From Tricholoma matsutake (lineage: Eukaryota; Basidiomycota; Agaricomycetes; Agaricales; Tricholomataceae): DNA of 64,000 bases. Below are positions 47,292 to 57,881 of this stretch, in pieces. A program made the translations under genes and the position numbers. The notes beneath the pieces were generated by a model, which worked only from the letters and a program-made list of their open reading frames with translations, ran no database searches and was not told the origin of the DNA. The DNA is taken from NCBI GenBank assembly GCA_026075535.2, contig AP026538.1:12594337-12658336 (forward strand), written 5' to 3'. Position 1 is the stretch's first letter, and the number at the start of each line of letters is the position of its first letter.

Positions 47292-47902
47292 TGTTACAAT
47301 TTTGTTATCTGGACCTGCAAGACCGGGCACCTCATTTTTCCTTTCTGACACAACACGACTCACTTCCAATGGAGACACCCCCTGATCTGACTCCTGTCAA
47401 TCAACATGCTGCACCACAGTATTGTGACATTGGACTCCATGACATTGGACTCCTTGACGTCAGACGCCTTGTGCTAGGCATGAGGCTTACTGTTCTATTG
47501 TTCCTTCTATATTTACTTGACAAGGATCTCATATTCCAATTGGATGATAGACATTCTCTGAACCATATATAAGCTACAGTAATACTGCCCGTATTCCTTA
47601 GCTTGACCTAATTCAATCAATGGTCTTAGACTCAACCAGAATACTCAATAGCTTAGGAAGCCCCTAGCTGTGATAACTCGAACTCGACAGTTGGAAAGCC
47701 TCCAACTGTGATATACAAACTGACAGTCTACTCAGAAACCCTCTGAGTACAGATAGCCATAACAACTTGAGGAAGTACCCAAGCAAAGGCCAGAAGGCCC
47801 GATATACTAGGAAAGCCTCCTAGTGTGATACCGAGACTGTTGGAAAGCCTCCAACTGTGACAGACAAAGCCAAGGCTGAGTTAAAGACCTATAGTCTTAA
47901 CA
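47292..47902 (+). repeat. 3' LTR (611 bp)
   Basis: Same ends and body as the 5' LTR apart from the 105-bp length difference and scattered transitions. The polypurine tract is probably the GAGAGGAGAAAG..AGAGAGAGGG stretch just upstream. Confidence 0.9.
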
Positions 47903-48468
47903 ACGTGGATCAAGTGCCCAGAACCAAGAAAGCAAAAGGATTGGCAAGAAGATTAGCAAAGAAGGTGCAATTTTCCAGTGAAGACAGTGGAGAGGAATCA
48001 TCTAGACGGTTCACTGCAAGCCAAAAAGGAAAATCAAAAGGTTAGTTCTTCCATATCATGACACATAAAACCACTAACATGTATACCCATAGCTGTGGAA
48101 GAGGATATCGACATGGCCGATCCTGAGCCCAAGCTGACTGCCCTCCCTGCCCTGACTCCCTACCCCTCTGCCGGTGACTATGCCACCTTCACTGGACATC
48201 TATACCAACTGGAGGAAGACATGTACAAGCATGCATGGTGGAATGAAGAGTCATTTCAAGAGTCCTGACTCCATGTACGAGAACTCTGGGACACAGTCGA
48301 CTTGCTTCAAAACAGGGTAAACAACATTGAGGCATACCTTGGGTTGCAGGCTGGTGCACAACACATTGCATTGTACAATGGTTACATGGCTGGGCAGGTG
48401 GTTCACCTTGAGAGGGAGGGCAGAGGCAGATTGGGAAGGAATGACAGATGCCGAGGAAGTCAATGCCA

Positions 48469-48502
<34 letters not shown>

Positions 48503-48506
48503 CACC

Positions 48507-48538
<32 letters not shown>

Positions 48539-49060
48539 CACCCCTGCTCCTGCTCCTGCTCCCACTCCTGCTCCCACTCCCACTCCAGCTCCAGCTCCCC
48601 CTCCCACTCCTGCTCCCACTCCTGTTGCCACTGCTGGCAACAAAGACAAACAGATGGCAGAACTGGTTGAGGAGGGGGGATTTGTTGAGGGTAACACTGA
48701 GCCTGAGCATGGTGAGGAGGGACTGGCTGTGCCTGAAGAGGTTGTGGGGGAAGCATCCTTGGCTGGTGCCCCCCCCATCCAAATTATTCCTGCCACACCA
48801 CAGGATTCTCAAGAAATGGTACAGCCCACAACATTGATGGCCCCACCACTCCCTCTCCTCTTCCCCCCAAGGTTGCTCACCAAGCCTGAGGCTGCCACCC
48901 CAGCAGTGGCACTTAACCCACCAGCATCAGCAGTCAATGTAATCACCTCACCCCAGCCCTCCCCTCCCCCTGCACAGCTGTGCCAATCCCCATGTGGGCT
49001 GACCCCTGGTCCATCTGGACTATGTTCCAGAAGTACCACCCCTCAGCCAAACCCAAGGAA
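47903..49060 (+). pseudogene. KDZ companion gene, 3' part: coiled coil and Pro/Ala repeat
   Basis: Directly after ACGTG the frame D-Q-V-P-R-T-K-K continues as a basic, Ser/Glu-rich segment. A 52-nt intron (GTTAGT..CCATAG, about 48042-48092) leads to E-E-D-I-D-M-A-D. A coiled-coil block (H-V-R-E-L-W-D-T-V-D-L-L-Q-N-R-V) follows, interrupted by TGA 48266-48268 at an expected arginine. A frameshift near 48.42 kb moves to the frame with D-A-E-E-V-N and a (Pro-Ala/Thr)n tract, then a long Pro-rich tail. Joined across the chromovirus, the N-terminal helical part, Cys cluster, basic linker, coiled coil and Pro-rich tail would form one protein, perhaps DNA-binding; that is inference. Confidence 0.55.
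48466..48635. repeat. (CTCCTG/CTCCCA)n hexanucleotide repeat
   Basis: About 27 units of CTCCTG with CTCCCA or CTCCAG variants. It encodes a Pro-Ala/Thr tract in the element gene frame and gives long spurious Gly/Ala, Gln/Glu and Leu ORFs in other frames and on the minus strand. Confidence 0.9.
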
Positions 49061-49068
49061 GAGAGCAG

Positions 49069-49362
49069 GTGTGCACCGAATGCTCCCAAAACCCATCACA
49101 CGATGACCTTCTTTTCTGTGCGCAACTGTGCACCAGCTTCTTCACTCTAATGCATTTAGGTGAGCTAACATGGCCTGATGACAGAGACCTCAGAGACCCA
49201 CAAAAGCTCATGAAGCAAAACTCTGTCATCATCAACACTTTCTTCCAGTTTTTCTTGCCTGGCCACAAGGCCGACAAGTTCTTTGATGGAAACATCATCA
49301 TCCTGCATCCAAACCCATATCCATGCAACCCAATGGTGCTATTCACCGCATACTTGCAATAG
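49069..49362 (+). pseudogene. Tyrosine-recombinase fragment (N-terminal part of the catalytic domain)
   Basis: The frame reads H-D-D-L-L-F-C-A-Q-L, F-F-T-L-M-H-L-G-E-L-T-W-P-D, F-F-L-P-G-H-K-A-D-K-F-F and P-C-N-P-M. This pattern fits fungal tyrosine recombinases, where the segment around L-M-R-L-G-E-L holds the first catalytic Arg; here it is His. The HxxR and Tyr part is absent. It abuts the Pro-rich tail of the companion gene without an obvious junction sequence. Confidence 0.6.
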
Positions 49363-49393
49363 GATGCTCTGTCCAATTTTGCCCTAAAAGTGG

Positions 49394-51480
49394 TCAAGGC
49401 TTAGGGCATTGTGAGCTCTCTTGAGGTATATCCAACAGAAATGGATCAATTGGGCATGGGGGATCATTTACAATGGCATTTCTGGCTGATCCAGGTGTGA
49501 TGTATCTCATGTGAATGTGTTGAGGAATGAGATATTCTGGTTCACCATCACTAGGACCATTAATTGGCTGTGGTTGAGTGACACCAACCATACAGAGGCT
49601 GTCCATTGTCATTTGATCCACTTGGACATATTGTGATTCAGTTGTATCAGAATTTGGGGTCTGTCCTGCTGTTGATATTTAGCAAGCTTCCTTGTGCTTG
49701 GGTTTGCCTTTGACAACTTTTCTGCCTCTTGATGCAGCAGGCAGTTTGGCAGTGGCAACAGCCTCCAGTTCAGTGCTGGGTTGAGGATCAGCATCAGCAT
49801 CATCATTTCTTTGGCCCCTGCAGTTTGCAGAAGGTGGTTCAGCATCAGCAATGGCCCCCAGCTCGGTGCCACTATGAGGATTGGCATTGTCATTTCTTCA
49901 GCCCCTGCATTTGGAAATGCATTGGGAAGGTGAAGGGTTATTCAAATCATTCGGATAGTGTGCAGGAGCCACACTCCTGTCCATGGCTTTGATCGCTTTG
50001 AACCGGAACACTCTTTCAGGGCCCTGCACCATTTGTTGCTGCAGAACATGGTCAAAGAAGTCTTCTATGACACTCTTGTGCATGTTCCATGGGTCTCTAA
50101 ATTTGAACCTAGCTGGGAGATATTCCAGACTGACAAATGATGATGTCCGATCTGCAATTGCTTTGAATGGGATATGGCAACTACGACCATTATTTGCTAG
50201 TTCTGCAGGAGATAAGTAACAGTTTGTGGAATAGGAAGTCAACATACTGTAATGCTGGCCAACATACTAAACCATTCTTCCAGCTTTTTTTTCTTGAATT
50301 GTGATCCTTTCCATGATGTGGGAAGGATCCTGAACTTTACACTTCCTGGTAGTCCTACCAGGAAGACCAGGATTCCTCCAGGAATATGTGGGGCAGTGTA
50401 AAGAGCTCGAAGGATCGGGAAGCCATCATTAGTCATTGTTAATCAGGTTAGTGTTGGGTTGTGTTGCATTGCCGACCTTGAAGCAAGGTGTGATGGGCAT
50501 AAAAACTTGATATAACTCATAAAGTTTTGCTTCAGTTCAGTGACTTGATCATGATATGTGTCCAGAAACAATTGTGCAGGGGTGGCTATCAGAGAGGCAA
50601 TATTTTCATGACTGGAGTTGGCATTGGCATTGGCATCGCATTGGCAGTAAATGATTTGGGGACTCATGTGTCAACAACCATCAAACCATTAGGTGCAGTA
50701 TAGGCTGTAAATGTCACAGACAACACCCCCATTTCCAGCCACTGTTGTCATGCATTCTCCACCACACGCTTAAGGAGGCATTTGTCTGCTAGACTGTGAA
50801 ATGTTCCTTATGTCCAGCAATGGCAATGGCATCGGCTTCAACTTACACTTGCTTTGTCTGCTCGGGATATCCTTCCCACATCATTTTCTCCTGTTTGACC
50901 TCAAGGATGGCTTTCTCCTCTGCATTCATGGTGTCAAAAACATGCTTAATAGCTGGCAGTCACACTTGGAACCATCCTGGTGTACTTGTGGTGGCGTCCT
51001 CAACACCTAAAAAGTTTGCGATTTGTTGGAAAACTCGGTCCTGGTACAAGCTCCAAATGACTTCCAACTGCTTTACTTTGAAGTCATTCAATTTCCATCA
51101 GAGGCCTTTGGTCATTTGCCAGTTGTTGGAAAGCCAGGTTATTAGTTCCTGGCAATGTGATCAATAATACAACCTTCACATGCTTGTGAGTTTACCTTGG
51201 CATGAATGCAACTCTCCTCCTCATCCATAGGGGCCCTGTCAATTGATGCCCAGTAGTTGAATATTGCTGGGAGGATGTCGCACTTGAGTATTTGCAATTG
51301 GCCAGCTTTCAATTCCTGCGATTGGAATGCAACTTTACAAGGCTCAATGATCTTCCACTCTTCAACCGTATATCTGCTTCCCTTCTGGTACTGTCTCAAC
51401 TGCGGGTTCTCTGATGGCTCAGGCGGCATTGGGGGACTGATGTGAAGGAAAGGATCATTCTTGTCATTGACATAAAACAT
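49394..51480 (-). pseudogene. KDZ companion gene of unknown function, minus strand
   Basis: Begins near 51480 (M-F-Y-V-N-D-K-N-D-P). It continues through blocks with E-W-K-I-I-E-P, W-L-S-N-N-W-Q-M, V-W-S/I-W-S-L-Y-Q-D-R-V-F-Q, A-I-K-H-V-F-D, then P-I-L-R-A-L-Y-T-A-P, G-I-L-V-F-L-V-G-L-P-G, then E-Y-L-P-A-R-F-K-F-R-D-P-W-N, a Gly/Asp/Ala-rich repeat zone and a final block ending at 49394. TGA at 51098-51100 and 50960-50962 interrupt the frame where arginine fits. Donor-like sites (for example GTAAGT near 50.84 kb) indicate several introns. It is divergently placed against the KDZ transposase gene, with about 145 bp between starts. I do not recognise a domain. Confidence 0.5.
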
Positions 51481-51625
51481 ATCATCGACACAAGGATCAC
51501 ACGAGGATCACACGAGGTCAATAGTACAATAGCCCCATGAATAAATGGGTGTCATTATGACTCACCCCAAATCATCATGAGCCTAACAAGAGTTTCTTAC
51601 AAGCAAAAGAGAAGATCAAAGAAGA

Positions 51626-54446
51626 ATGCCCCCCCTGCATGAGGACAATGACGATGCAGTCAATACTGTTACACATGTAGAGGTTGAGGTCAACATGAAA
51701 CATGGACCAAAAACAAAGCACATCAAGGTCCCCCTGACTTCAGTGGAAGAACCAGGTCAATCAAATTCTGTTATACAGGATAATCCTAATGTTGCTCCAG
51801 AATGGGACATGCAGGAACCTCAGGTGGCCACCAAGCCAACTCGGCCACACATCAGCATGGTTAGTTTCTGACACTGATTGCTTATGGAGCGAGGCTCATA
51901 TACAAATAATAGAGACAGCGAGACTATGTACTGGAGTTTGTTGGATGAGTAGATGAATTGCTGCAAGCATCCCTCACTTGGCAGGCATGGTCGGTTGACA
52001 AACAAGTTTGCAACCACTGTCCATTCAATAAATGGGCAATTTGGCAATGCATTGATTGTTCACTGGGAAGCATGCTTTGCTGCACATGCATGCGTGTAAC
52101 CCACAGGCAAAATCCCTTCCATCGCATTGAATGCTGGACTGGCATGCACTTCCACTGGGCTGAGCTATGGGAGGTCAGCACATACATTTTAGTCCAGCAC
52201 CAGATGGATCAGCTGATTTGCAATGCTCTGAACTTCCAAATGAAATATCTGGAGACATTTGAAGACATGAAGGATAAAGCAGAGCAACAGTCAGCCAATT
52301 GGCAGGCAAACAATCAGCAATGGCACCGGCATCGGCCCTCTTCACCTGACTCAACCTTGGACACATATAATGAGTCTCAGGCCGATGACTGGGCCGAAGA
52401 TGAGACTGGGGCCAATTCAGCATTTTTTAATCACCTTGATGCCCTCAATCAAAGAGATCCTTTGAATCCTGAACCAGGATCACTTGCCAATTTCTGTCCA
52501 GCCTGTCCTCAAGTAGGCATTAATATACTGGAAAATTGGAAGGACAATGCAAACCAGTGGGTGTCAAAATACCTTGGTGCAGTGGCATCTAAAATGATAC
52601 TATGGATTTCAGATTTGTTTTTGAACACATATTCGTGGCCGATGGCAATTTTAAAGCTGATCATGTTCAGTAGAAAAACTCCGATACTGATATATGGCTA
52701 TGGGATGGAGGTGGGATGGGCCCAAATCAGGCTGAATATGAGCTGTTTCTCTAAGCTGCCATAGAACGATTAATGGTAGGTACCTTCCCTTGGTGGTTGC
52801 CAATGCTGTTCCCAATGCCGTCCCCAAAGCCAGTCTGATTTGCATTTGGGTTTCCAGAAGGCTCCTTGCGAAAATAAATTCCTAGCTGTTGTGAATGCTT
52901 TTCTGGTGTTGAAGGCATGTGACAGGACTGGAGTAGCACCCATTGCATGTGCACGGCATGGATGTTATGTGCCCAATGCATTGGTAGACCTGTTTCATGG
53001 AGAACAGCAAAAGAATGTCAACTTTGCTTTCCTTCAAGCACCGAAGACCACCAGAGTTGACCCTCAACAGGGAGTCATGCTCATTTACAACATTGTCTGC
53101 CAGTACATTATCCACCTTTGGGAACGTATTGGTGCCCATCTTCTGGCCGGCTTGACCATTGACCAGGCCATTGGGCTTTTGCATGTTCATGGCCACAAGG
53201 ATGAATGCTTTTTTCGCTATGCTCCTTCTTTCATTCCAGGGTCCGGCATTGTAGCAGGAGAAATACTTGAGTCTCTGTGGGCATCACTGAATTCCATTTC
53301 CCCGACGATCAGAACAGCAACCTTGCCACATTGGGCAGAAATGCTTGATGATCATGCTACAGATTCAAATCACAAGAAAATGCTTGGCATGACAGTCACA
53401 CTCTGCTCAAAATCTCGGGAAGCCCTTGAGAACTCTACACAACTCAGCCAATACCATGGTGAACTAATGGCAGCATTTGGCCAACTGGCAATCAAATGAT
53501 GGGAGGATGAAGTGAGGGCAGCAGAATCCCTAAGGCTCACAGATATCAGGGTAAACGATATGTATGCCACTCACATATCAGAAGTGGCATCAGCAGCAGG
53601 GACAGGATCAGCAGCAGGGACAGGATTGGCAGCGGGGATGGCATCAGCAGTGGGAGTGGGATTGGCCTTAACTTCGGCATCAGCACTGGGTCAATCCACG
53701 GTCGAGGAGTGGATTGATTTTGCTATTCTTTTTGAACAAATGCAGTGAGTTGTACTGCCTACCACCAATCACAACCCATCATTGATTGTCACCAGGATTG
53801 AATTATGAGACAAAGTCCTCAACTTGGTAAATCACCTCACATTTCTGACATGCAAGCTGTTGAATGGGAGAGAGAAGCTCTCACATCTCACATGGTAACC
53901 TTAATGCAGTTACAAAATGCTGCCGACATTGCCGATCATGACATTGCTCCCTCATGGATCACCCATGATAATGAAGGTGAATTTGATACCCCCGGTGACC
54001 TGGATGATGACAGTGCTGTGGCATTGGGCCTGTCAGATCTCCCAGCCCACACACATGCTATTCCAGTTGAGGAGCAACAAGTATACCTCCCCTCTAATGG
54101 CAATCTTGCGGATGTAAAGATTAACCTCCACAAGATCCAGGCAAACCAACTGCTGCACCAGCTGCAGGAGCTCATTGCCAACAAATCATTTCAATATTTA
54201 CACATCATTCGAGCAGTGCCGTGAAAGGGAGTTCGCACCCAGTCACGAGCTGTTGTCCACAAGTTGGTTAACAAAATTAGCTTGCATGCCCAAATGTATA
54301 ACCATTGCCGTAGCCGAATGCTGGCACTGGATTGTGATGATGACACATTGAGTATGTTTCAGCAGTTATCCAATGATGACCTCAATGCCAGCACAGCTAT
54401 TTTGAATCCAAACGTACCTGGTTCCACCTCTGTTCGTCTGTCCTAG
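51626..54446 (+). pseudogene. KDZ (Kyakuja-Dileera-Zisupton) transposase, inactivated
   Basis: ATG 51626; introns 51860-51912 and 52557-52612 (donor GTGGGT) and another from about 52775 to 52858. An N-terminal Cys cluster (C-N-H-C..W-Q-C-I-D-C..C-C-T-C..H..P-F-H-R-I-E) is the CxC domain seen in these enzymes. The core follows: A-C-P-Q-V-G-I-N, V-A-D-G-N-F-K-A-D-H (first Asp), A-C-A-R-H-G-C-Y, E-Q-Q-K-N-V, then Y-N-I-V-C-Q-Y where the family has Y-D, H-G-H-K-D-E-C-F-F-R-Y, F-I-P-G-S-G, G-E-I-L-E-S-L-W (Glu). Stops: TGA 51946-51948, TAG 52671-52673, TAA 52752-52754, TGA 53497-53499, 53806-53808 and 54222-54224. A repeat-expanded Ala/Gly stretch lies at 53.58-53.69 kb. The C-terminal helices reach about 54446. 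The active enzyme would move elements with long TIRs and 8-bp duplications. Confidence 0.88.
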
Positions 54447-54589
54447 ATTTGGCATAATTCCCACATTCGTACTGGTCTCATGGCCGATGCAGATGCCATT
54501 GCTGATGCAGATGCCGGCTGATTCTGGGAATGTAGATATATTTTGTAGCCATCCATATTCATTGTACTAACAATTTTCATAGTCAGGTG

Positions 54590-57148
54590 AGTACATTGGC
54601 TTTCTTCATGGGCTCAAAGAAATTGATGGAGGGAGGAATTTCTACTGGTCACATATGAAATGCAGTGGACTGTGTGGTATTTCATCTATCACAGCTGACA
54701 GTGGCAGTTGGCCTCACAGTCCAAGAATACCCTTCCTGGTCTGCTAGCCTATGCTAATTGCCAGCATGCTTCATGGTATGAATTAGCATTGAGGGCTGAC
54801 AATGCATTTAGATCAATAAATGCCGATTATATCTCCCCTCTGTGACTGAAAAGGGCCACATGTATTATGTAAACATGATGTAAACATGATGTAAACACGA
54901 TTATCTTGATCACCAACCACGACCATGTCAAACAAAAGTCTCTCAATCTTCAACCCTTTTTCTTTGCAATCAGGCCCAAAAGGGCAACTCCAAATGTGGA
55001 CACAAGAGATCATTTGGTATGCGGAGTCCCCATTCCATCGAGTTTTGTTGGAGTTAGACCAGGCAAACTTTGTAAAACAATGTTGGATGCAAAAAATTCT
55101 CTATGCTGAGCTTGTATGTTGAGATCTTTCCTAAAGGAAGTAAGTATACATCACTTATGACAGATGTATGTCATGTCTTGCATCAGCATTGGCACCTCCA
55201 TTGGCCTTATGATGGATGTGCTGATCCTTCTTTGGTCCTTGGCCAACAGTCTTGCTGATGTGAATTTGGACCACCTACCCCTTGGACTCCATCCATCTCT
55301 CTTGGCCTCGTTGGATGATGGTGTTGCCAGCAACAGTCCTAGCTGTCTGGTGGATTCATATGTATGTGATTGGTGGAGCCACAATAGTGAACTGGCACTG
55401 GGGCAAATTTTTGCCAGTGACATAGCCAGCCAGCAGACAATGCTGCCGATGGCCAAGCTGACTGCCGATCTTGCATCTCTCATTGGGGATTTGTTCAATG
55501 AAGTATGCAGGATGCGGGACTTCATAGATGGCTGCGAATCATCAGCAGAGGCTGCGATGAATGCGAATGTCAGGCAAGCAGCAGGGTTCCAATGGCTTCA
55601 TGAGCTAGCCCTGCTCAAGGAGCTTCAGTCTGAACCATGTAAGTTAACAATGGCACCGGCAGCGGCAGCGGCATCAGCATCAAAAAACAACCATGGACAC
55701 ACTGGGAGATGGTCAGCTGTAAGAAGACAATTGGAACTGGTATCTGCACATGCACAGGCTGAACTTGAGTGGCTGAAGGCCCTTCCCCCAACCTCCTCTG
55801 GGGCATTGATATTACAGAGAATGAGGTTTTAGCAATCAATCAGGCAGCCAAGGGCAAGGGAAAGGCACAGCATTCTGGGTACACAGGGTCTTTACCTGAT
55901 GGCATGCAGCAAAAGAAGGAGTGGTCAAATGCACCAAGTCTCCCAACAGTTGTCTCTGCCTACAATCGACCACCCACAGTTACTAATCATGATGCTGGCT
56001 AGGGCAAGGCAGGGGTTACCCCTGGGTGTCAAATCTCATACCCTTACCCCTACCCCTGAACACCCTACCCTTAGGGGTAAGGGTATGGAAACATATAAGG
56101 GTTGCCAAAGGTATGGGAGGGTTTGTCAAGGGTACAATGGTTTGGCACAAAATCAACATATTTAGAGCAAAATTCATTTGAAAGTGTTGATAACTATTGT
56201 ATTTACTATTAATATCACATATTAATACTCTTATTAACATATGAAAGCCATTATCATGTTGGACAATCTCAAAATCTGAATTTAATTGATGAAAATCTTG
56301 AATATGAGTCTTTGTAGCTGAAAAAATCAAATGATATTCTTACATAAGCATACCCCTGGCATACCCCTGTACCCTTACTAAGGGTACAGGGGTATGCAAG
56401 GGTATGAACTTCCAAACCCCTACCCTTACCCCTCATACCCTTAGCCCAAAAACACAAGGGTATACCCCTACACCTGCCTTGCCTTAATGCTGGCCTATAT
56501 TTTTCAGATGCTGAATCCGATGTGTCCAATGCTGGGACCGCTCCTGTTGTTCCTGTCCCCGCTCCCGTTGCTTCAGTCCCCATTGCCGATGCTGATCCTC
56601 TCTCCACTGCCGATGCCAATTCCAATTCTGTCCCCATTCCCACTACCGATCCTGTCCCCGCTGCCCTTGCCGATGCTGAGGCACTCATGGTTTGGCAAGG
56701 TGAAGATGATGTAGCAAATGATGCTGATCAGCATACTGCCCTTCAGGCAGCCATGACATATGGTTCTGATTCATCATCTGCCCCTACGGGTTCCCCAACC
56801 AGCATTGATGCTGCTGACTTCTACCTCAATGATTCTACCTCTTCATCTCCACCCTCAAATCCCCTATCAGCTTTTGTCACCACATCTGATGCAGCAGATG
56901 TTTTTCTCTCATCATCAGAGACAGATTCTACTGGACCTCGGGGTGAATCCAATGCCAATGCCGATAATGCCAGTGCCAATTCTGACTTGGAGCACAATTT
57001 TAGTGATGAGTCCCCCAGCACCTCCCAGATAGAGCACCCCACTCCTTCTCGCATCACGCTGCCCATCTATATTCATGCAGACTTTGATTATGTTGATGAC
57101 ACTTGGTTGCATGGCTCTGATGATATGGACACTACAGATGATGGATGA
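54590..57148 (+). pseudogene. KDZ companion gene with acidic disordered C-terminus
   Basis: Blocks on the plus strand include L-S-I-F-N-P-F-S-L with W-T-Q-E-I-I-W (54.93-55.09 kb), and a helical block 55164-55640 with H-P-S-L-L-A-S-L and W-L-H-E-L-A-L-L-K-E-L. After a GTAAGT donor a further helix follows (A-E-L-E-W-L-K-A-L). A change of frame near 55.79 kb (splice or frameshift) leads to E-N-E-V-L-A-I-N-Q-A-A-K-G-K-G-K. The frame then meets a MITE at 56000 and continues seamlessly after it (H-D-A-G to L-Y-F-S-D-A-E-S) into a Ser/Asp/Asn-rich tail ending TGA 57148. No family is recognised. The last 600 bp are rich in GATGCC-type repeats shared with the rest of the element. Confidence 0.5.
56000..56486. 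mobile_element. hAT-like MITE with 8-bp target duplication
   Basis: ATGCTGGC is duplicated at 55992-55999 and 56487-56494. The ends are inverted repeats: TAGGGCAAGGCAGG on the left and TAAGGCAAGGCAGG read in from the right, followed by CCCTTACCCCTA-type subterminal repeats in both orientations. The 487-bp interior encodes nothing. An 8-bp duplication with a TAGGG-like tip is characteristic of hAT elements. Confidence 0.9.
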
Positions 57149-57519
57149 TGTTCATTTATTTCATTTACATATTCTATACATGAACATGTAGTAATAATTG
57201 TTGGTGCTTCTGGAACACCGAACATTTTCTGCCTGATCCCTAATCCCAGTGCCTGTGCCGTGCTCAATTCTGATGCTGATCTCTGATTTCATGAAGGTCT
57301 GTATTATGTGTCTGCTGCTGCTGATGTCAGTAAATTTTTAATTTCTGCCAGTGCCAGTGCCGACTCATTTCATAGGTCTGCATACTACAACAAATGAATG
57401 ATTGCTAATTGAGGCATTTATCATACATGTCACTATATAACCTTTGGCATCAGGAAGTTTCCTTAGGCAGCATCAGCAGCATTGACCAACACCAATCAGG
57501 TTGGCAAGCTGATCCAGTT
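57149..57519. other. Right subterminal region
   Basis: No gene is seen. Contains the element-specific GATGCTGAT and AGTGCCAGTGCC repeats. Confidence 0.5.
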
Positions 57520-57874
57520 TGGTAGGTCTGCACTACATAGAAAATCATTGTATCATTGCCCATAGCTAGGCCATACAGTTTCCTATGCACATCTATACCA
57601 AGACTGTTAGCCTGATGCCGATGCTGTATATCTATGCCAATGCCGATGCCGTTGCTGTTGCTGGGTACCATGTCCAACGCTATCTCTGATCTGTATATTA
57701 ACATTCTTCATAGTGTATCACAAGCAAGAATTGTAAAAGTGTATTCATTTGATACTAGTACATGTTATACATACTATGAGAGCATTTGACGGTGTCCACC
57801 AAATTCGTATCATTTGATACACTGTATGTGTTTGATAGACCGTATTATTTGGTACATTGTAGCTTACCTATCTG
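57520..57874 (-). repeat. Right terminal inverted repeat of the KDZ element
   Basis: Reverse complement begins CAGATAGGTAAGCTAC and tracks the left end with scattered, mostly transition, differences. The last 13 bases of identity are ATAGGTAAGCTAC. Confidence 0.85.
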
Positions 57875-57881
57875 GACATTG
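57875..57881. other. Right target-site duplication GACATTG
   Basis: Pairs with 34650-34656. Placing the left coding end directly onto this copy keeps the Plavaka reading frame open. Confidence 0.8.

Larger units (their letters stand above)
40187..47902 (+). mobile_element. Full-length but decayed Ty3/gypsy chromovirus
   Basis: Two LTRs (40187-40902 and 47292-47902) share TGTTACAATTTTG..GTCTTAACA ends and flank gag and pol remnants with a chromodomain. ACGTG is duplicated at the borders, proving insertion by an integrase. It lies in a coding exon of the KDZ companion gene. Confidence 0.92.
34657..57874. mobile_element. Large KDZ-type DNA transposon (23.2 kb with nested insertions)
   Basis: Long terminal inverted repeats (34657 onward and back from 57874) bound the element. 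A 7-8 bp duplication flanks it, and a Plavaka coding sequence is split exactly at the edges and stays in frame if the insert and one duplication are removed. Inside are a KDZ transposase gene (51.6-54.4 kb), genes of unknown role at 38.2-39.1 (minus), 39.2-49.1 (plus), 49.4-51.5 (minus) and 54.6-57.1 kb (plus), plus a nested chromovirus of 7.7 kb and a 487-bp MITE. Subtracting those two insertions leaves about 15 kb. Kyakuja-Dileera-Zisupton elements are known to be long and multigenic with long TIRs. All genes are decayed, so the element is not autonomous now. Confidence 0.8.

Noticed and set aside
48251..48812. Minus-strand Gly/Ala, Gln/Glu and Ser/Arg-rich ORFs
   Set aside because: Shadows of the CTCCTG hexanucleotide tract; the plus-strand gene explains the conserved flanks.
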